DNA of 64,000 bases, taken from positions 1-64,000 of the forward strand of contig NZ_LMDY01000018.1 in the NCBI RefSeq assembly GCF_001425905.1. The letters are read 5' to 3'. Below are positions 1-7,239 of this stretch, in pieces; position 1 is the stretch's first letter, and every line of letters begins with the position of its first letter. The notes under the pieces are model-generated. The model searched no databases. It was not told the DNA's origin and worked only from the letters and a program-made list of their open reading frames with translations. Both the position numbers and the translations under genes were made by a program. Source of the DNA: Methylibium sp. Root1272. Lineage in GTDB: Bacteria > Pseudomonadota > Gammaproteobacteria > Burkholderiales > Burkholderiaceae_C.

Positions 1-74
1 CCCGCCGATCGCCAGCACCAGCGCGATCAGCATCTCGCCCGCCGATCGCCAGCACCAGCGCGATCAGCATCTCG
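1..74. repeat. 37-bp perfect tandem duplication at window edge
   Basis: Positions 1-37 and 38-74 are identical. The unit lies inside the AA_synth gene on the minus strand. Since 37 is not a multiple of three, the second unit (1-37) is read in another frame. It sits exactly at the window start, so an assembly or contig-end artefact is as likely as a real slippage event. Confidence 0.9.
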
Positions 75-559
75 TCCGGGCGCGGTGCGTCGGCGATCGC
101 GATCTCCGCACCGTCCATGTCGTCGAAGTTCCAGATGCTGTTCTTGTTCGTCACCGGCATCACGATCAGCGAGCCCGGTCCGCCCATCTTCTTGGTGCCG
201 GGGATGATGTCGTCGCCCTTGTGCACGGCCTTGCGCACCGGTGCGCCGAACTTCGGGTGCAGGATGGCCGCCGCATGCTCGATCTCGCCGTCCAGGCCCA
301 CGATGGCGCCCTTGCCGTAGGCTTGCACCTCGTCGGGTGCCACGCCCAGCGCCTGCACGCCGCGCCGGGCGATCAGGTCGCCCACTTCGGCGCCCAGGTC
401 GTACAGCGGTGCCAGGTCTTCCACGTAGCGGCCGGCATACGGGTTCTTGATGACCGCGGCCACGGTGACCTTGCGCGCGGGCGGGCTGACGGCGCGGCCC
501 ATCTCGGTGTGGGTTTCCTCGAGCTGGATGACGATCTTGCGGACTTGAAGCAGGGACAT
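1..559 (-). CDS. AA_synth (DUF1185) family protein, 3' end cut by window
   Basis: The reading frame starts at ATG 559 behind an AGGAG-type ribosome site and runs off the left edge. The protein begins MSLLQVRKIVIQLEETH and contains the stretches VKNPYAGRY-like (KNPYAGRYVEDLAPL) and GPGSLIVMPVTNKNS, which I recognise as the AA_synth/DUF1185 family. That family is described as involved in amino acid synthesis, but its reaction is unknown. About 173 residues are readable before the 37-bp duplication changes the frame near the C-terminus; the family is about 190 residues long. It is the third gene of a likely operon after a binding protein and a dehydrogenase. If the duplication is real, the C-terminus is frameshifted. 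Confidence 0.75.
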   Translation of the reverse strand, partial: MSLLQVRKIVIQLEETHTEMGRAVSPPARKVTVAAVIKNPYAGRYVEDLAPLYDLGAEVGDLIARRGVQALGVAPDEVQAYGKGAIVGLDGEIEHAAAILHPKFGAPVRKAVHKGDDIIPGTKKMGGPGSLIVMPVTNKNSIWNFDDMDGAEIAIADAPRPDEMLIALVLAIGGRDADRAGAGDRR

Positions 560-671
560 GAGGACTCCTTGAGATTGAGACGATGACGAAGACCGTGAAG
601 AACAGGCACACCGGCGGCGTGCGAAGGCCGCACCGGACATCGGGTGCGGGCCGCTGCCGGCCCGGCGGGGC

Positions 672-1571
672 TCAGTGCGGGGCAGCCTTGCCGAGCATGA
701 GGAAGATGCTGCCGTAGTCGAGCCGGCCGGCGCCCGACTTGCTGAGCAGGTCGTAGAGGTTGCAGGCCATCGCGCCCAGCGGCACGGCGCTGTCGGTCTG
801 GATCGCGCTCTCGACGGCCAGTCGCAGGTCCTTGCGCATCAGGTCCACGCCGAAGCCGCCCGCATAGCCGTTCGACGCCGGCGCCTTCTCCATCACGCCG
901 GGGCAGGGGTTGCAGGTGGCGAGCACCCAGTTGTTGCCCGAACTCTTGGCGATCACCTCGGACAGCACCTTCGGGTCCATGCCGTTCGCGATGCCCAGGC
1001 GCAGTGCTTCGGCGGTGCCGATCATCTGCACGCCGAGCAGCATGTTGTTGCAGATCTTGACCGTCTGGCCGCTGCCGCTGACACCGGCGTGGTAGATCGC
1101 CTTGCCCATCTTCTGCAACAAGGGCGTGGCCGCGGCGAAAGCCTCGGGCGTGCCGCCGACCATGAAGGTCAGCGTGCCGGCGGTCGCGCCGCCGACACCG
1201 CCAGACACCGGCGCGTCCACCATCGCCACGCCGCGCTCGGCAGCGGCCTTCGCCAGCTGGCGCGCCTTCTCGGGTGCGATGGTCGACGAATCGATGAACA
1301 CGGTGCCCGGCTGCGCGTGGGCCAGGAAGCCATCGTCGCCCAGGCACAGCGCGGCCACGTGGTCGCCGGTCGGCAGCATCGTGACCACCGCCTTCGCCTG
1401 CCGCACCGCGGCCTTCAGGTCGACGGCGGCCGTGCCACCGGCCGCCACCAGGTCGGCGACGGCGGCCGCGTCCAGGTCGTGCCCGGCGACGCTGTAGCCG
1501 CCGCGCACGAGGTTCTTGGCCATCGGCAGTCCCATGTTCCCGAGACCGACGAAAACGACATCGCAGTTCAT
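672..1571 (-). CDS. 3-hydroxyisobutyrate dehydrogenase-like oxidoreductase
   Basis: This 299-residue protein belongs to the beta-hydroxyacid dehydrogenase family, which oxidises 3-hydroxyacids such as 3-hydroxyisobutyrate, tartronate semialdehyde or related compounds with NAD(P). The N-terminal Rossmann motif GLGNMG is at residues 9-14, the substrate motif DAPVSGG at 119-125, and the catalytic lysine lies in GQTVKICNN (Lys172) with the second conserved Lys-Asp at 247-248. Length is typical. It follows the binding-protein gene by 41 bases and precedes the AA_synth gene by 112 bases, so the three are probably co-transcribed. Real substrate is not known; the neighbouring transporter suggests a small branched acid or amino acid derivative. 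Confidence 0.88.
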   Translation of the reverse strand: MNCDVVFVGLGNMGLPMAKNLVRGGYSVAGHDLDAAAVADLVAAGGTAAVDLKAAVRQAKAVVTMLPTGDHVAALCLGDDGFLAHAQPGTVFIDSSTIAPEKARQLAKAAAERGVAMVDAPVSGGVGGATAGTLTFMVGGTPEAFAAATPLLQKMGKAIYHAGVSGSGQTVKICNNMLLGVQMIGTAEALRLGIANGMDPKVLSEVIAKSSGNNWVLATCNPCPGVMEKAPASNGYAGGFGVDLMRKDLRLAVESAIQTDSAVPLGAMACNLYDLLSKSGAGRLDYGSIFLMLGKAAPH

Positions 1572-1612
1572 CCTGGCGCCTTGTTGTGTTGCAGTGGAGA
1601 AAGACGCAGAGA

Positions 1613-2833
1613 TCAGCCCTTGACCAGCGGGCAGGTCGTCGGGTCGGCCGGCTTGAAGGCCTGCTGCGCGGGGATGGTGGTGATCAGCTTCAGGTAGTCC
1701 CAGGCGCCCTTCGATTCGGCCGGCGTCTTGACCTGGTAGAGGAACATGTCGTGGATCACGCGACCGTCGGCGCGGATCGACGCGTTCTTCATCACCGGGT
1801 CCTTGATCGGGATCTCGCGCATGGTCTTGGCGACGGTCTTCCAGTCCGAGGTCTTGGCCGCGGCGCGGGCCTTCAGGAAGTGGTAGGTGCTGGAGTACAC
1901 GCCGGCCTGCACCATCGTCGGCTTGTTGCCCTTGTGCAGCGCCTCGAAGCGCGATGCGAAGGCGCGGGTCTCGTTGTCGAAGTCCCAGTAGTAGCCGTCG
2001 GTGAAGGTCAGGCCCTGCGCGACCGGCAGGCCGAGCGCATGCACGTCGGTCAGGAACAGGTTCAGCGCGACCAGCCGTTGCGCGCCGGTGCCCACGCCGA
2101 AGTCACGCGCCTGCTTGACGGCCGTCACCGCGTCCTGGCCGCTGGCGGCCACCGCCACCACCTGCGACTTCGAGGTGCCGGCCTGGATCAGGAAGGACGA
2201 CAGGTCGGCGGAGTTCAGCGGGAAGCGCACGGCGCCGACGACGCTGCCGCCGCCGTTCTTGATGACCGCGCTGGCATCGCGCTCGAGCGAGTGACCAAAG
2301 GCGTAGTCGACCGTCAGGAAGTACCAACTCTTGAGTCCCTGGCTGGTCAGCGCCGCCGCCGGGCCGACCGACTGCGAGTAGGTGTCGAACATCCAGTGGA
2401 AGCCGTTCTCGGTGCAGTCGGCATTGGTCAGCAGCGTGGTGGCGGGGCCGCTGTACATCGCGATCGCGCCCTTCTCCTTGATCAACTTCTGCACCGCCAG
2501 CGCGACCGACGAGTTGGTCAGGTCGACGATGGCCTCGACCTTCTCGCGGTCGATCCACTCACGGGCCTTGGACGAGCCGATGTCGGCCTTGTTCTGGTGG
2601 TCGGCGTAGACGATGTCGACCTTCAGGCCCTTGCACTCGGCCTTCAGGCAGTCGTCGACCGCCATCTTGGCGGCCACCAGCGAGCCCGGTCCGCCCATGC
2701 CCGAGTAGGGGCCGGACATGTCGGTCAGCACGCCGATCTTCACGGTGTCGGAAGCGGTCTGGGCATGAGCGGCGAGGCCGAGCATCGACGAGGCGATGGC
2801 GATCGACAGCCGGGCGGAAGTGCGTCTGCGCAT
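1613..2833 (-). CDS. Branched-chain amino acid-type ABC transporter substrate-binding protein
   Basis: This 406-residue periplasmic binding protein of the LivK/Peripla_BP_6 type captures a ligand for an ABC importer. A Sec signal peptide is visible (MRRRTSARLSIAIASSMLGLAAHAQ) with cleavage expected after AHAQ or AHA. The mature start VKIGVLTDMSGPYSGMGGPG is the typical first strand and ligand loop of the family, and IVYADHQNKADIGSS matches the second conserved segment. No permease or ATPase genes lie nearby, so the protein must use components coded elsewhere or be an orphan. It is the first gene of the operon with the dehydrogenase and AA_synth genes and is divergent from a LysR gene. Confidence 0.9.
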   Translation of the reverse strand: MRRRTSARLSIAIASSMLGLAAHAQTASDTVKIGVLTDMSGPYSGMGGPGSLVAAKMAVDDCLKAECKGLKVDIVYADHQNKADIGSSKAREWIDREKVEAIVDLTNSSVALAVQKLIKEKGAIAMYSGPATTLLTNADCTENGFHWMFDTYSQSVGPAAALTSQGLKSWYFLTVDYAFGHSLERDASAVIKNGGGSVVGAVRFPLNSADLSSFLIQAGTSKSQVVAVAASGQDAVTAVKQARDFGVGTGAQRLVALNLFLTDVHALGLPVAQGLTFTDGYYWDFDNETRAFASRFEALHKGNKPTMVQAGVYSSTYHFLKARAAAKTSDWKTVAKTMREIPIKDPVMKNASIRADGRVIHDMFLYQVKTPAESKGAWDYLKLITTIPAQQAFKPADPTTCPLVKG

Positions 2834-2886
2834 GGTCTTTGTCTCCTGTGTGGCTCGTTGGTGAGCTTGTTTTCAGCGATTGTGGG

Positions 2887-2944
2887 TCTGCGAATCTGCA
2901 GCCACAATGCCAAGGAGCGCAGCATGTTTCTGCAAATTTGCAGA
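2887..2944. promoter_or_regulatory. Two related palindromes, candidate LysR operator
   Basis: A perfect 16-bp palindrome TCTGCAAATTTGCAGA lies at 2929-2944. A second copy, TCTGCGAATCTGCAGC, lies at 2887-2902 and matches at 13 of 16 positions. The two start 42 bp apart, about four helical turns, in the 133-bp gap between the binding-protein operon and its divergent LysR gene. This fits a paired activator/repressor site for that regulator. Confidence 0.6.
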
Positions 2945-2966
2945 GTCTTCGAAGGAAACTTTTGCC

Positions 2967-3893
2967 ATGCTCGACTGGGACAACCTGCGGATCTTCCTGG
3001 TGATGGCGCGCAGCAAGAGCCTGACCGACGCCGCCAAGAAGCTCGGCATCGACCACACCACGGTGCTGCGGCGGATGAAGCGCCTGGAGGCGCAGGTCGA
3101 GTCGCCGCTGTTCGAGCGCAACACGCTGGGCTACCTGCTCACGCCCCAGGGGCAGCGGCTGGTGGAGTACGTCGAGAAGATCGAGACCCGCGTGCACGAG
3201 CTGGCCGACGACCTGGGCGGCGTGAACCGCTCGCTCGCCGGCCCGGTGCGGCTGGGCGCGACCGAGGGCTTCGGCTCGACCATCCTCGCGCCGCAGCTGG
3301 CCAGCTTCTGCCGGCTGCACCCGGCCATCACGGTGGACATCCTCACGGTGCCGCGCTTCGTGAACCTGCCCAAGCGCGAGGCCGACCTGGCCGTCATCAT
3401 CGAGCGGCCGCAGACCGGCAGCTACGTCGTCACCAAGCTGTCCGACTACCGGCTCAAGCTCTATGCGACGCCCGCCTACCTGGAGCGCAACGTGCCGATC
3501 CGGCAGCTGAAGGACCTGGACCAGCACGCCTTCATCACCTACCTCGAGGACCTGGTGCTGAGCGACGAGCTGCGCTACATGAACAGCATCGCGCCGAACG
3601 CGCCGCGCAAGATGCAGAGCAGCAGTGTGATCGCGCAGTACATGGCGGCGCGGCGCGGCCTCGCGCTGGCCATCCTGCCGTGCTTCCTGGCGCAGCAGAG
3701 CGACGACCTGGTGTCGGTGCTCGACGACGAGATCGACCTGGTCCGCAGTTTCTGGCTGGTCTCGCCGACCGAGCTGCGGCACACCGCGCGCGTGGCGGCG
3801 CTGTGGAACTACCTGCTCGACGTGGGCCAGCGCAACCACGCCTACCTGATGGGCACGACGACGCAGCAGGTGTTCGAGGGCGCCGCGGCCTAA
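2967..3893 (+). CDS. LysR family transcriptional regulator
   Basis: This 308-residue protein has an N-terminal winged helix-turn-helix (residues about 1-60, MLDWDNLRIFLVMARSKSLT onward) followed by a LysR-type effector domain. An in-frame ATG exists upstream at 2880, but ATG 2967 is preceded by GAAGGAAA and gives the standard LysR N-terminus, so I use it. The gene is divergent from the binding-protein/dehydrogenase/AA_synth operon, and two matching palindromes lie between them; it probably controls that operon. The inducer is unknown. Confidence 0.88.
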   Translation: MLDWDNLRIFLVMARSKSLTDAAKKLGIDHTTVLRRMKRLEAQVESPLFERNTLGYLLTPQGQRLVEYVEKIETRVHELADDLGGVNRSLAGPVRLGATEGFGSTILAPQLASFCRLHPAITVDILTVPRFVNLPKREADLAVIIERPQTGSYVVTKLSDYRLKLYATPAYLERNVPIRQLKDLDQHAFITYLEDLVLSDELRYMNSIAPNAPRKMQSSSVIAQYMAARRGLALAILPCFLAQQSDDLVSVLDDEIDLVRSFWLVSPTELRHTARVAALWNYLLDVGQRNHAYLMGTTTQQVFEGAAA

Positions 3894-3909
3894 CTGCTAC
3901 CGCCTGCGC

Positions 3910-4869
3910 TCAGCGCGCGAAGCGCGCCGTGGGCTGCACCCGCGGCAAGCTGCTCTTGCGCTGCATCAGATCGTCGCGCGCGAACAGTTCCGCGACCCAG
4001 TCGACGAACACACGCAGCTTGGCGCTGAGGTGGCGATTGGGCGGGTAGACCACGTGGATCGGCACCGGCTCCGAGCACCAGTCGACGAGCACCGGCTCGA
4101 GCTCGCCGCGGCTCATGTGGGTCTGCAGCATGAAGGTCGCGGCCTGCACGATGCCCAGCCCGGCCAGGCATGCCGCCACGTAGGCGTTGGAGTCGTTGAC
4201 CGACAGCACGTAGCGGCCGGCCACCTCGATGCGCTCGCCGTCCTTGTGGAAGTCGAACGGGTACTGCCGACCGGTACGCGCCGAGAAGAAACCGATCACC
4301 GCGTGCGCGCCCGACTCGAGCTCGCGCGGGTGGCGCGGCATGCCGTGGCGCTTCAGGTAATCGGGCGACGCGGCGGCCAGGAACTGCAGTTCGCCGACGC
4401 GGCGTGCCACCAGCGACTGGTCGCTCAACTCGCCGCCACGCAGCACGCAGTCGACGTTCTCGCTCAGCAGGTCGACCGGGCGGTCGCTGACGCCGAGGTC
4501 GATCTGGATGTCGGGGTAGAGCGCGTGGAACTGCGGCAGCGCCGGGATCAGCACCAGCGTGCCGACCGACGCGCCCACGTCGATGCGCAACCGCCCACGC
4601 GGGCTGGTCTTGGCGCGCGACATGCTCGACTCGAGCTCGTCGATGTCGCCCAGCAGCCGGATCGCGCGGTCGTAGTAGGCCGCGCCGTCGGGCGTGACCG
4701 TCACGCGCCGTGTCGTGCGGTTCAACAGCTTGGTCTGCAACTGCGCCTCGAGCATCTGCACCAGCCGGGTCACGGTGGGCTTGGGCAATTGCAGCGAGTC
4801 GGCCGCCTTGGTGAAGTTGCCGGCCTCGACCACCCGCACGAAGGCCTGCATCGCAGAGAACTTGTCCAT
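3910..4869 (-). CDS. LysR family regulator of the efflux operon (BpeT/CeoR-like)
   Basis: This 319-residue LysR regulator has its HTH at residues 1-60 (MDKFSAMQAFVRVVEAGNFT) and an effector domain with the HVVYPPNRHLSAKLRVFVDW signature common in AaeR/CrgA-like members. ATG 4869 is chosen over an upstream in-frame codon because GGCGAGGC precedes it and it gives the normal N-terminus. The gene is divergent from a hydrolase-RND operon. In Burkholderia the same arrangement holds CeoR/BpeT, which activate the efflux operon in response to co-inducers such as salicylate. Assignment to that role rests on gene order, not on a proven sequence match. Confidence 0.85.
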   Translation of the reverse strand: MDKFSAMQAFVRVVEAGNFTKAADSLQLPKPTVTRLVQMLEAQLQTKLLNRTTRRVTVTPDGAAYYDRAIRLLGDIDELESSMSRAKTSPRGRLRIDVGASVGTLVLIPALPQFHALYPDIQIDLGVSDRPVDLLSENVDCVLRGGELSDQSLVARRVGELQFLAAASPDYLKRHGMPRHPRELESGAHAVIGFFSARTGRQYPFDFHKDGERIEVAGRYVLSVNDSNAYVAACLAGLGIVQAATFMLQTHMSRGELEPVLVDWCSEPVPIHVVYPPNRHLSAKLRVFVDWVAELFARDDLMQRKSSLPRVQPTARFAR

Positions 4870-4925
4870 GAGCCTCGCCTCCCCGTGCTGGTGATGCCGC
4901 ACCGATGCGGCGGCCGGATTATTGC

Positions 4926-4974
4926 GTTGGTGAAACAAAGCATGAGCAAAGCGGCTATTTATTGTTTCAACGAC
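4926..4974. promoter_or_regulatory. Inverted repeat between lysR and efflux operon
   Basis: Arms GTTGGTGAAACA (4926-4937) and TGTTTCAACGAC (4963-4974) are complementary at 10 of 12 positions, with a 25-bp AT-richer centre. It lies in the 166-bp divergent gap upstream of the llpE-like gene and is a candidate site for the LysR regulator. Confidence 0.5.
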
Positions 4975-5035
4975 CGCCACTATCTTCTGCTGCATCGCAA
5001 CACGCTCTATGCCGCTCCGGCGGCCCGAGGTCCTC

Positions 5036-5950
5036 ATGTCCACCCTCCCTTCCCGGCCCGCCCCGCTCGCTCCGCCCCTCGGCGGCGCGGTCGCTTGGGC
5101 GGATCAGTGGATCCCGGTCGGCGACGGTGAGCCGCTGAAGGCCCGCGTCTACGGCAGCCGCCCGCGCGGCCGCTCGGCACCGCTGGTGCTGCATTTCCAC
5201 GGGGGCGCCTTCGTCGCCGGCGGGCTGGACAGTGGCGCGGCAATCGCCGGCCTGCTGTCCGAGGCCGGTGCGGTGGTGGTGTCGCTGGACTATCCGCTGG
5301 CACCCGCCCAGCCCTTCCCCGCCGCCATCGAGGCCGGTCACGCCGCGCTCACCTGGATGCACCGCCACCGCAGCCGCCTGGCCGGCCAGAGCTCGACGGT
5401 CTGGGTCGCCGGTGAAGAGGCCGGTGGCAACCTGGCTGCGGCCGTGGCACTGATGGCGCGCGATCGGCGCAGCCCGCCGCTGGCCGGCCAGATCCTGATG
5501 TCGCCGATGCTCGACCCCTGCGTGGCCACCGCCTCGCTGCGCGATGCCGACGCCGGCCCGGTCGGTTGCCTGTGGGCCGACGGCTGGCACCAGTACCTGC
5601 CCGACGCGGCCGCCGCCGACCACCCGTATGCGGCACCGGCCTCGGCGATGCGGCTGACCGGCGTGCCGCGCACGCTGCTGATCACCGCGCAGGACGACCC
5701 GCTGCGCGACGAGGCGCAGGCCTACGCACGGCGGCTGCGCGACGCCGGCGTCGAGGTCGACGAAGCCTTCCTCGACCAGCCCACCGGCTGGCCCTGCGCC
5801 TGCAAGCAGCCCGCCAGCGCGAAGGCGGCCTGGGCGCCCGTGGTCCGCGGGCAGTTCCAGGCCTTCTTCCAGCGCGCCCACGCGCCCGTCTCCGTTCCAG
5901 TCTCCACGTCTTCCTCCATCCAGAACCACCGCTCCGGGAGCCCCTCATGA
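5036..5950 (+). CDS. llpE: LlpE-like alpha/beta hydrolase, probably catalytically inactive
   Basis: This 304-residue protein has the fold of the hormone-sensitive-lipase-type esterases: the oxyanion motif HFHGG is at residues 53-57 and the acid motif DDPLRD at 220-225. The nucleophile elbow, normally GDSAGG, reads GEEAGG at 126-131, so the serine is replaced by glutamate. The expected C-terminal histidine is also absent; the matching region reads LDQPTGWPC. The protein is therefore probably a pseudo-enzyme. ATG 5036 is preferred to ATG 5009 because GAGGT precedes it. It overlaps the adaptor gene by ATGA. A lipase-like gene, llpE, holds the same place in Burkholderia ceo/bpe efflux operons, where its function is unknown. 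Confidence 0.75.
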   Translation: MSTLPSRPAPLAPPLGGAVAWADQWIPVGDGEPLKARVYGSRPRGRSAPLVLHFHGGAFVAGGLDSGAAIAGLLSEAGAVVVSLDYPLAPAQPFPAAIEAGHAALTWMHRHRSRLAGQSSTVWVAGEEAGGNLAAAVALMARDRRSPPLAGQILMSPMLDPCVATASLRDADAGPVGCLWADGWHQYLPDAAAADHPYAAPASAMRLTGVPRTLLITAQDDPLRDEAQAYARRLRDAGVEVDEAFLDQPTGWPCACKQPASAKAAWAPVVRGQFQAFFQRAHAPVSVPVSTSSSIQNHRSGSPS

Positions 5951-7176
5951 ACCAGCCCTCTTCCTCGCCCCGCCCGCGCCGCCTGTGGGCCGCCGGCACC
6001 GCCCTCACTGCGCTGATCGCGGTGTCGGCCACCTTCTTCGGGCTCAACAGCCCCAATGCCGAGGCCAACCCGGCGCCGACCGCGCCCGCAGCGACGCCGG
6101 TCTCGGTGGCCACCGTGGTGCAGAGCCAGGTCGCGGCGTGGGACGAGTTCTCCGGCCGCCTCGAGGCGGTCGAGCGCGTCGACGTGCGCTCGCGCGTGGC
6201 CGGCGCGGTGCAGTCGGTGCACTTCCGCGAGGGCGCGCTGGTCAAGCAGGGCGAGCTGCTGATCACCATCGACCCGGCGCCCTATGCGGCCGACGTCGAG
6301 CGCGCCGAGGCCCAGGTGGTCGCCGCCCAGGCCCGCGTGGCCTACACCCGCAGCGAGCGCGACCGCGCCCAGCGCCTGTGGGACGAACGCGCCATCGCGC
6401 AGCGTGAGTACGACGAGCGCGTGAGCGGCCAGCTCGAGTCCGACGCCAGCCTGCGCGCCGCGCAGGCCGCGCTGCAGTCGGCGCGCCTGAACCTCGGCTA
6501 CACGCAGGTGCGTGCGCCGGTGGCCGGCCGCGTGGGCCGGCTCGAGATCACCGTCGGCAACCTGGTGGCCGCCGGCCCCGGCGCGCCGGTGTTGACCACA
6601 CTGGTGTCGGTGAGCCCGATCTACGCGAGCTTCGACGCCGACGAGCAGGTGGTGGCACGCGCGCTGAAGGACCTGCCGAGCGGGGCCAGTGCGCGCAGCC
6701 AGCTCGAGCGCATCCCGGTGCAGATGGGCACCGCCGCGAACAGCGACACGCCGCGGCTCGGCAAGCTGCAGCTGGTGGACAACCAGGTCGACGCGAAGAG
6801 CGGCACCGTGCGTGTGCGCGCCGTGTTCGACAACGCCGACGGCAGCCTGATGCCCGGCCAGTTCGCGCGGCTGCGCATGGGCCAGGCCCGCAACGGCAGT
6901 GCGCTGCTGGTCAACGAGCGCGCGGTCGGCACCGACCAGAGCAAGAAGTTCGTGATGGTGATCGGCGCCGACAACCGCGCCGAATACCGCGAGGTGCGGC
7001 TCGGCGCCCACGTCGACGGACTGCGCGTCGTGACCGAGGGCCTGAAGGTCGACGAGCGCATCGTCGTCAATGGCCTGCAGCGCATCCGCCCGGGCGCGCT
7101 GGTCGCGCCCAAGCCGGTGGCGATGGACGCCAAGCCCGAAGTGCAGGCACGCGGCGACGCGGCCCCGCAATCCTGA
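5947..7176 (+). CDS. bpeE: RND efflux periplasmic adaptor subunit (BpeE/CeoA/MexE-like)
   Basis: This 409-residue membrane fusion protein links an inner-membrane RND pump to an outer-membrane channel. It has an N-terminal hydrophobic anchor (residues about 12-30) with no lipobox cysteine, a lipoyl-like half (VRSRVAGAVQSVHFREGALV), a helical hairpin at about 105-165 (RAEAQVVAAQARVAYTRSER), and the second lipoyl half (GYTQVRAPVAGRVGRLEITV). The start codon overlaps the llpE stop (ATGA), so the two are translationally coupled. Gene order places it with the MexEF/BpeEF class. The symbol is given by analogy. Confidence 0.88.
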   Translation: MNQPSSSPRPRRLWAAGTALTALIAVSATFFGLNSPNAEANPAPTAPAATPVSVATVVQSQVAAWDEFSGRLEAVERVDVRSRVAGAVQSVHFREGALVKQGELLITIDPAPYAADVERAEAQVVAAQARVAYTRSERDRAQRLWDERAIAQREYDERVSGQLESDASLRAAQAALQSARLNLGYTQVRAPVAGRVGRLEITVGNLVAAGPGAPVLTTLVSVSPIYASFDADEQVVARALKDLPSGASARSQLERIPVQMGTAANSDTPRLGKLQLVDNQVDAKSGTVRVRAVFDNADGSLMPGQFARLRMGQARNGSALLVNERAVGTDQSKKFVMVIGADNRAEYREVRLGAHVDGLRVVTEGLKVDERIVVNGLQRIRPGALVAPKPVAMDAKPEVQARGDAAPQS

Positions 7177-7189
7177 TGACCTGACGCGA

Positions 7190-7208
7190 CCGGGGGCCCG
7201 ACCCCCGG
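7190..7208 (+). other. Intercistronic hairpin between adaptor and pump genes
   Basis: A perfect 7-bp stem CCGGGGG/CCCCCGG (7190-7196 and 7202-7208) with a 5-base loop lies in the 63-bp gap, with no U-tract after it. It could tune mRNA stability or subunit ratio rather than end transcription. Confidence 0.45.
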
Positions 7209-7239
7209 CGTCTCCGTTGTATCCCCGAGGGAGGGAGCC

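Noticed and set aside
628-649. Hairpin CCGCACC/GGTGCGG between dehydrogenase and AA_synth genes
   Set aside because: A short stem with an 8-base loop and no T-tract; too weak to call in GC-rich sequence.
373-1347. Minus-strand frame covering the AA_synth and dehydrogenase genes
   Set aside because: It is an out-of-frame shadow of the dehydrogenase that enters the true AA_synth frame only after its end; the dehydrogenase has intact motifs.
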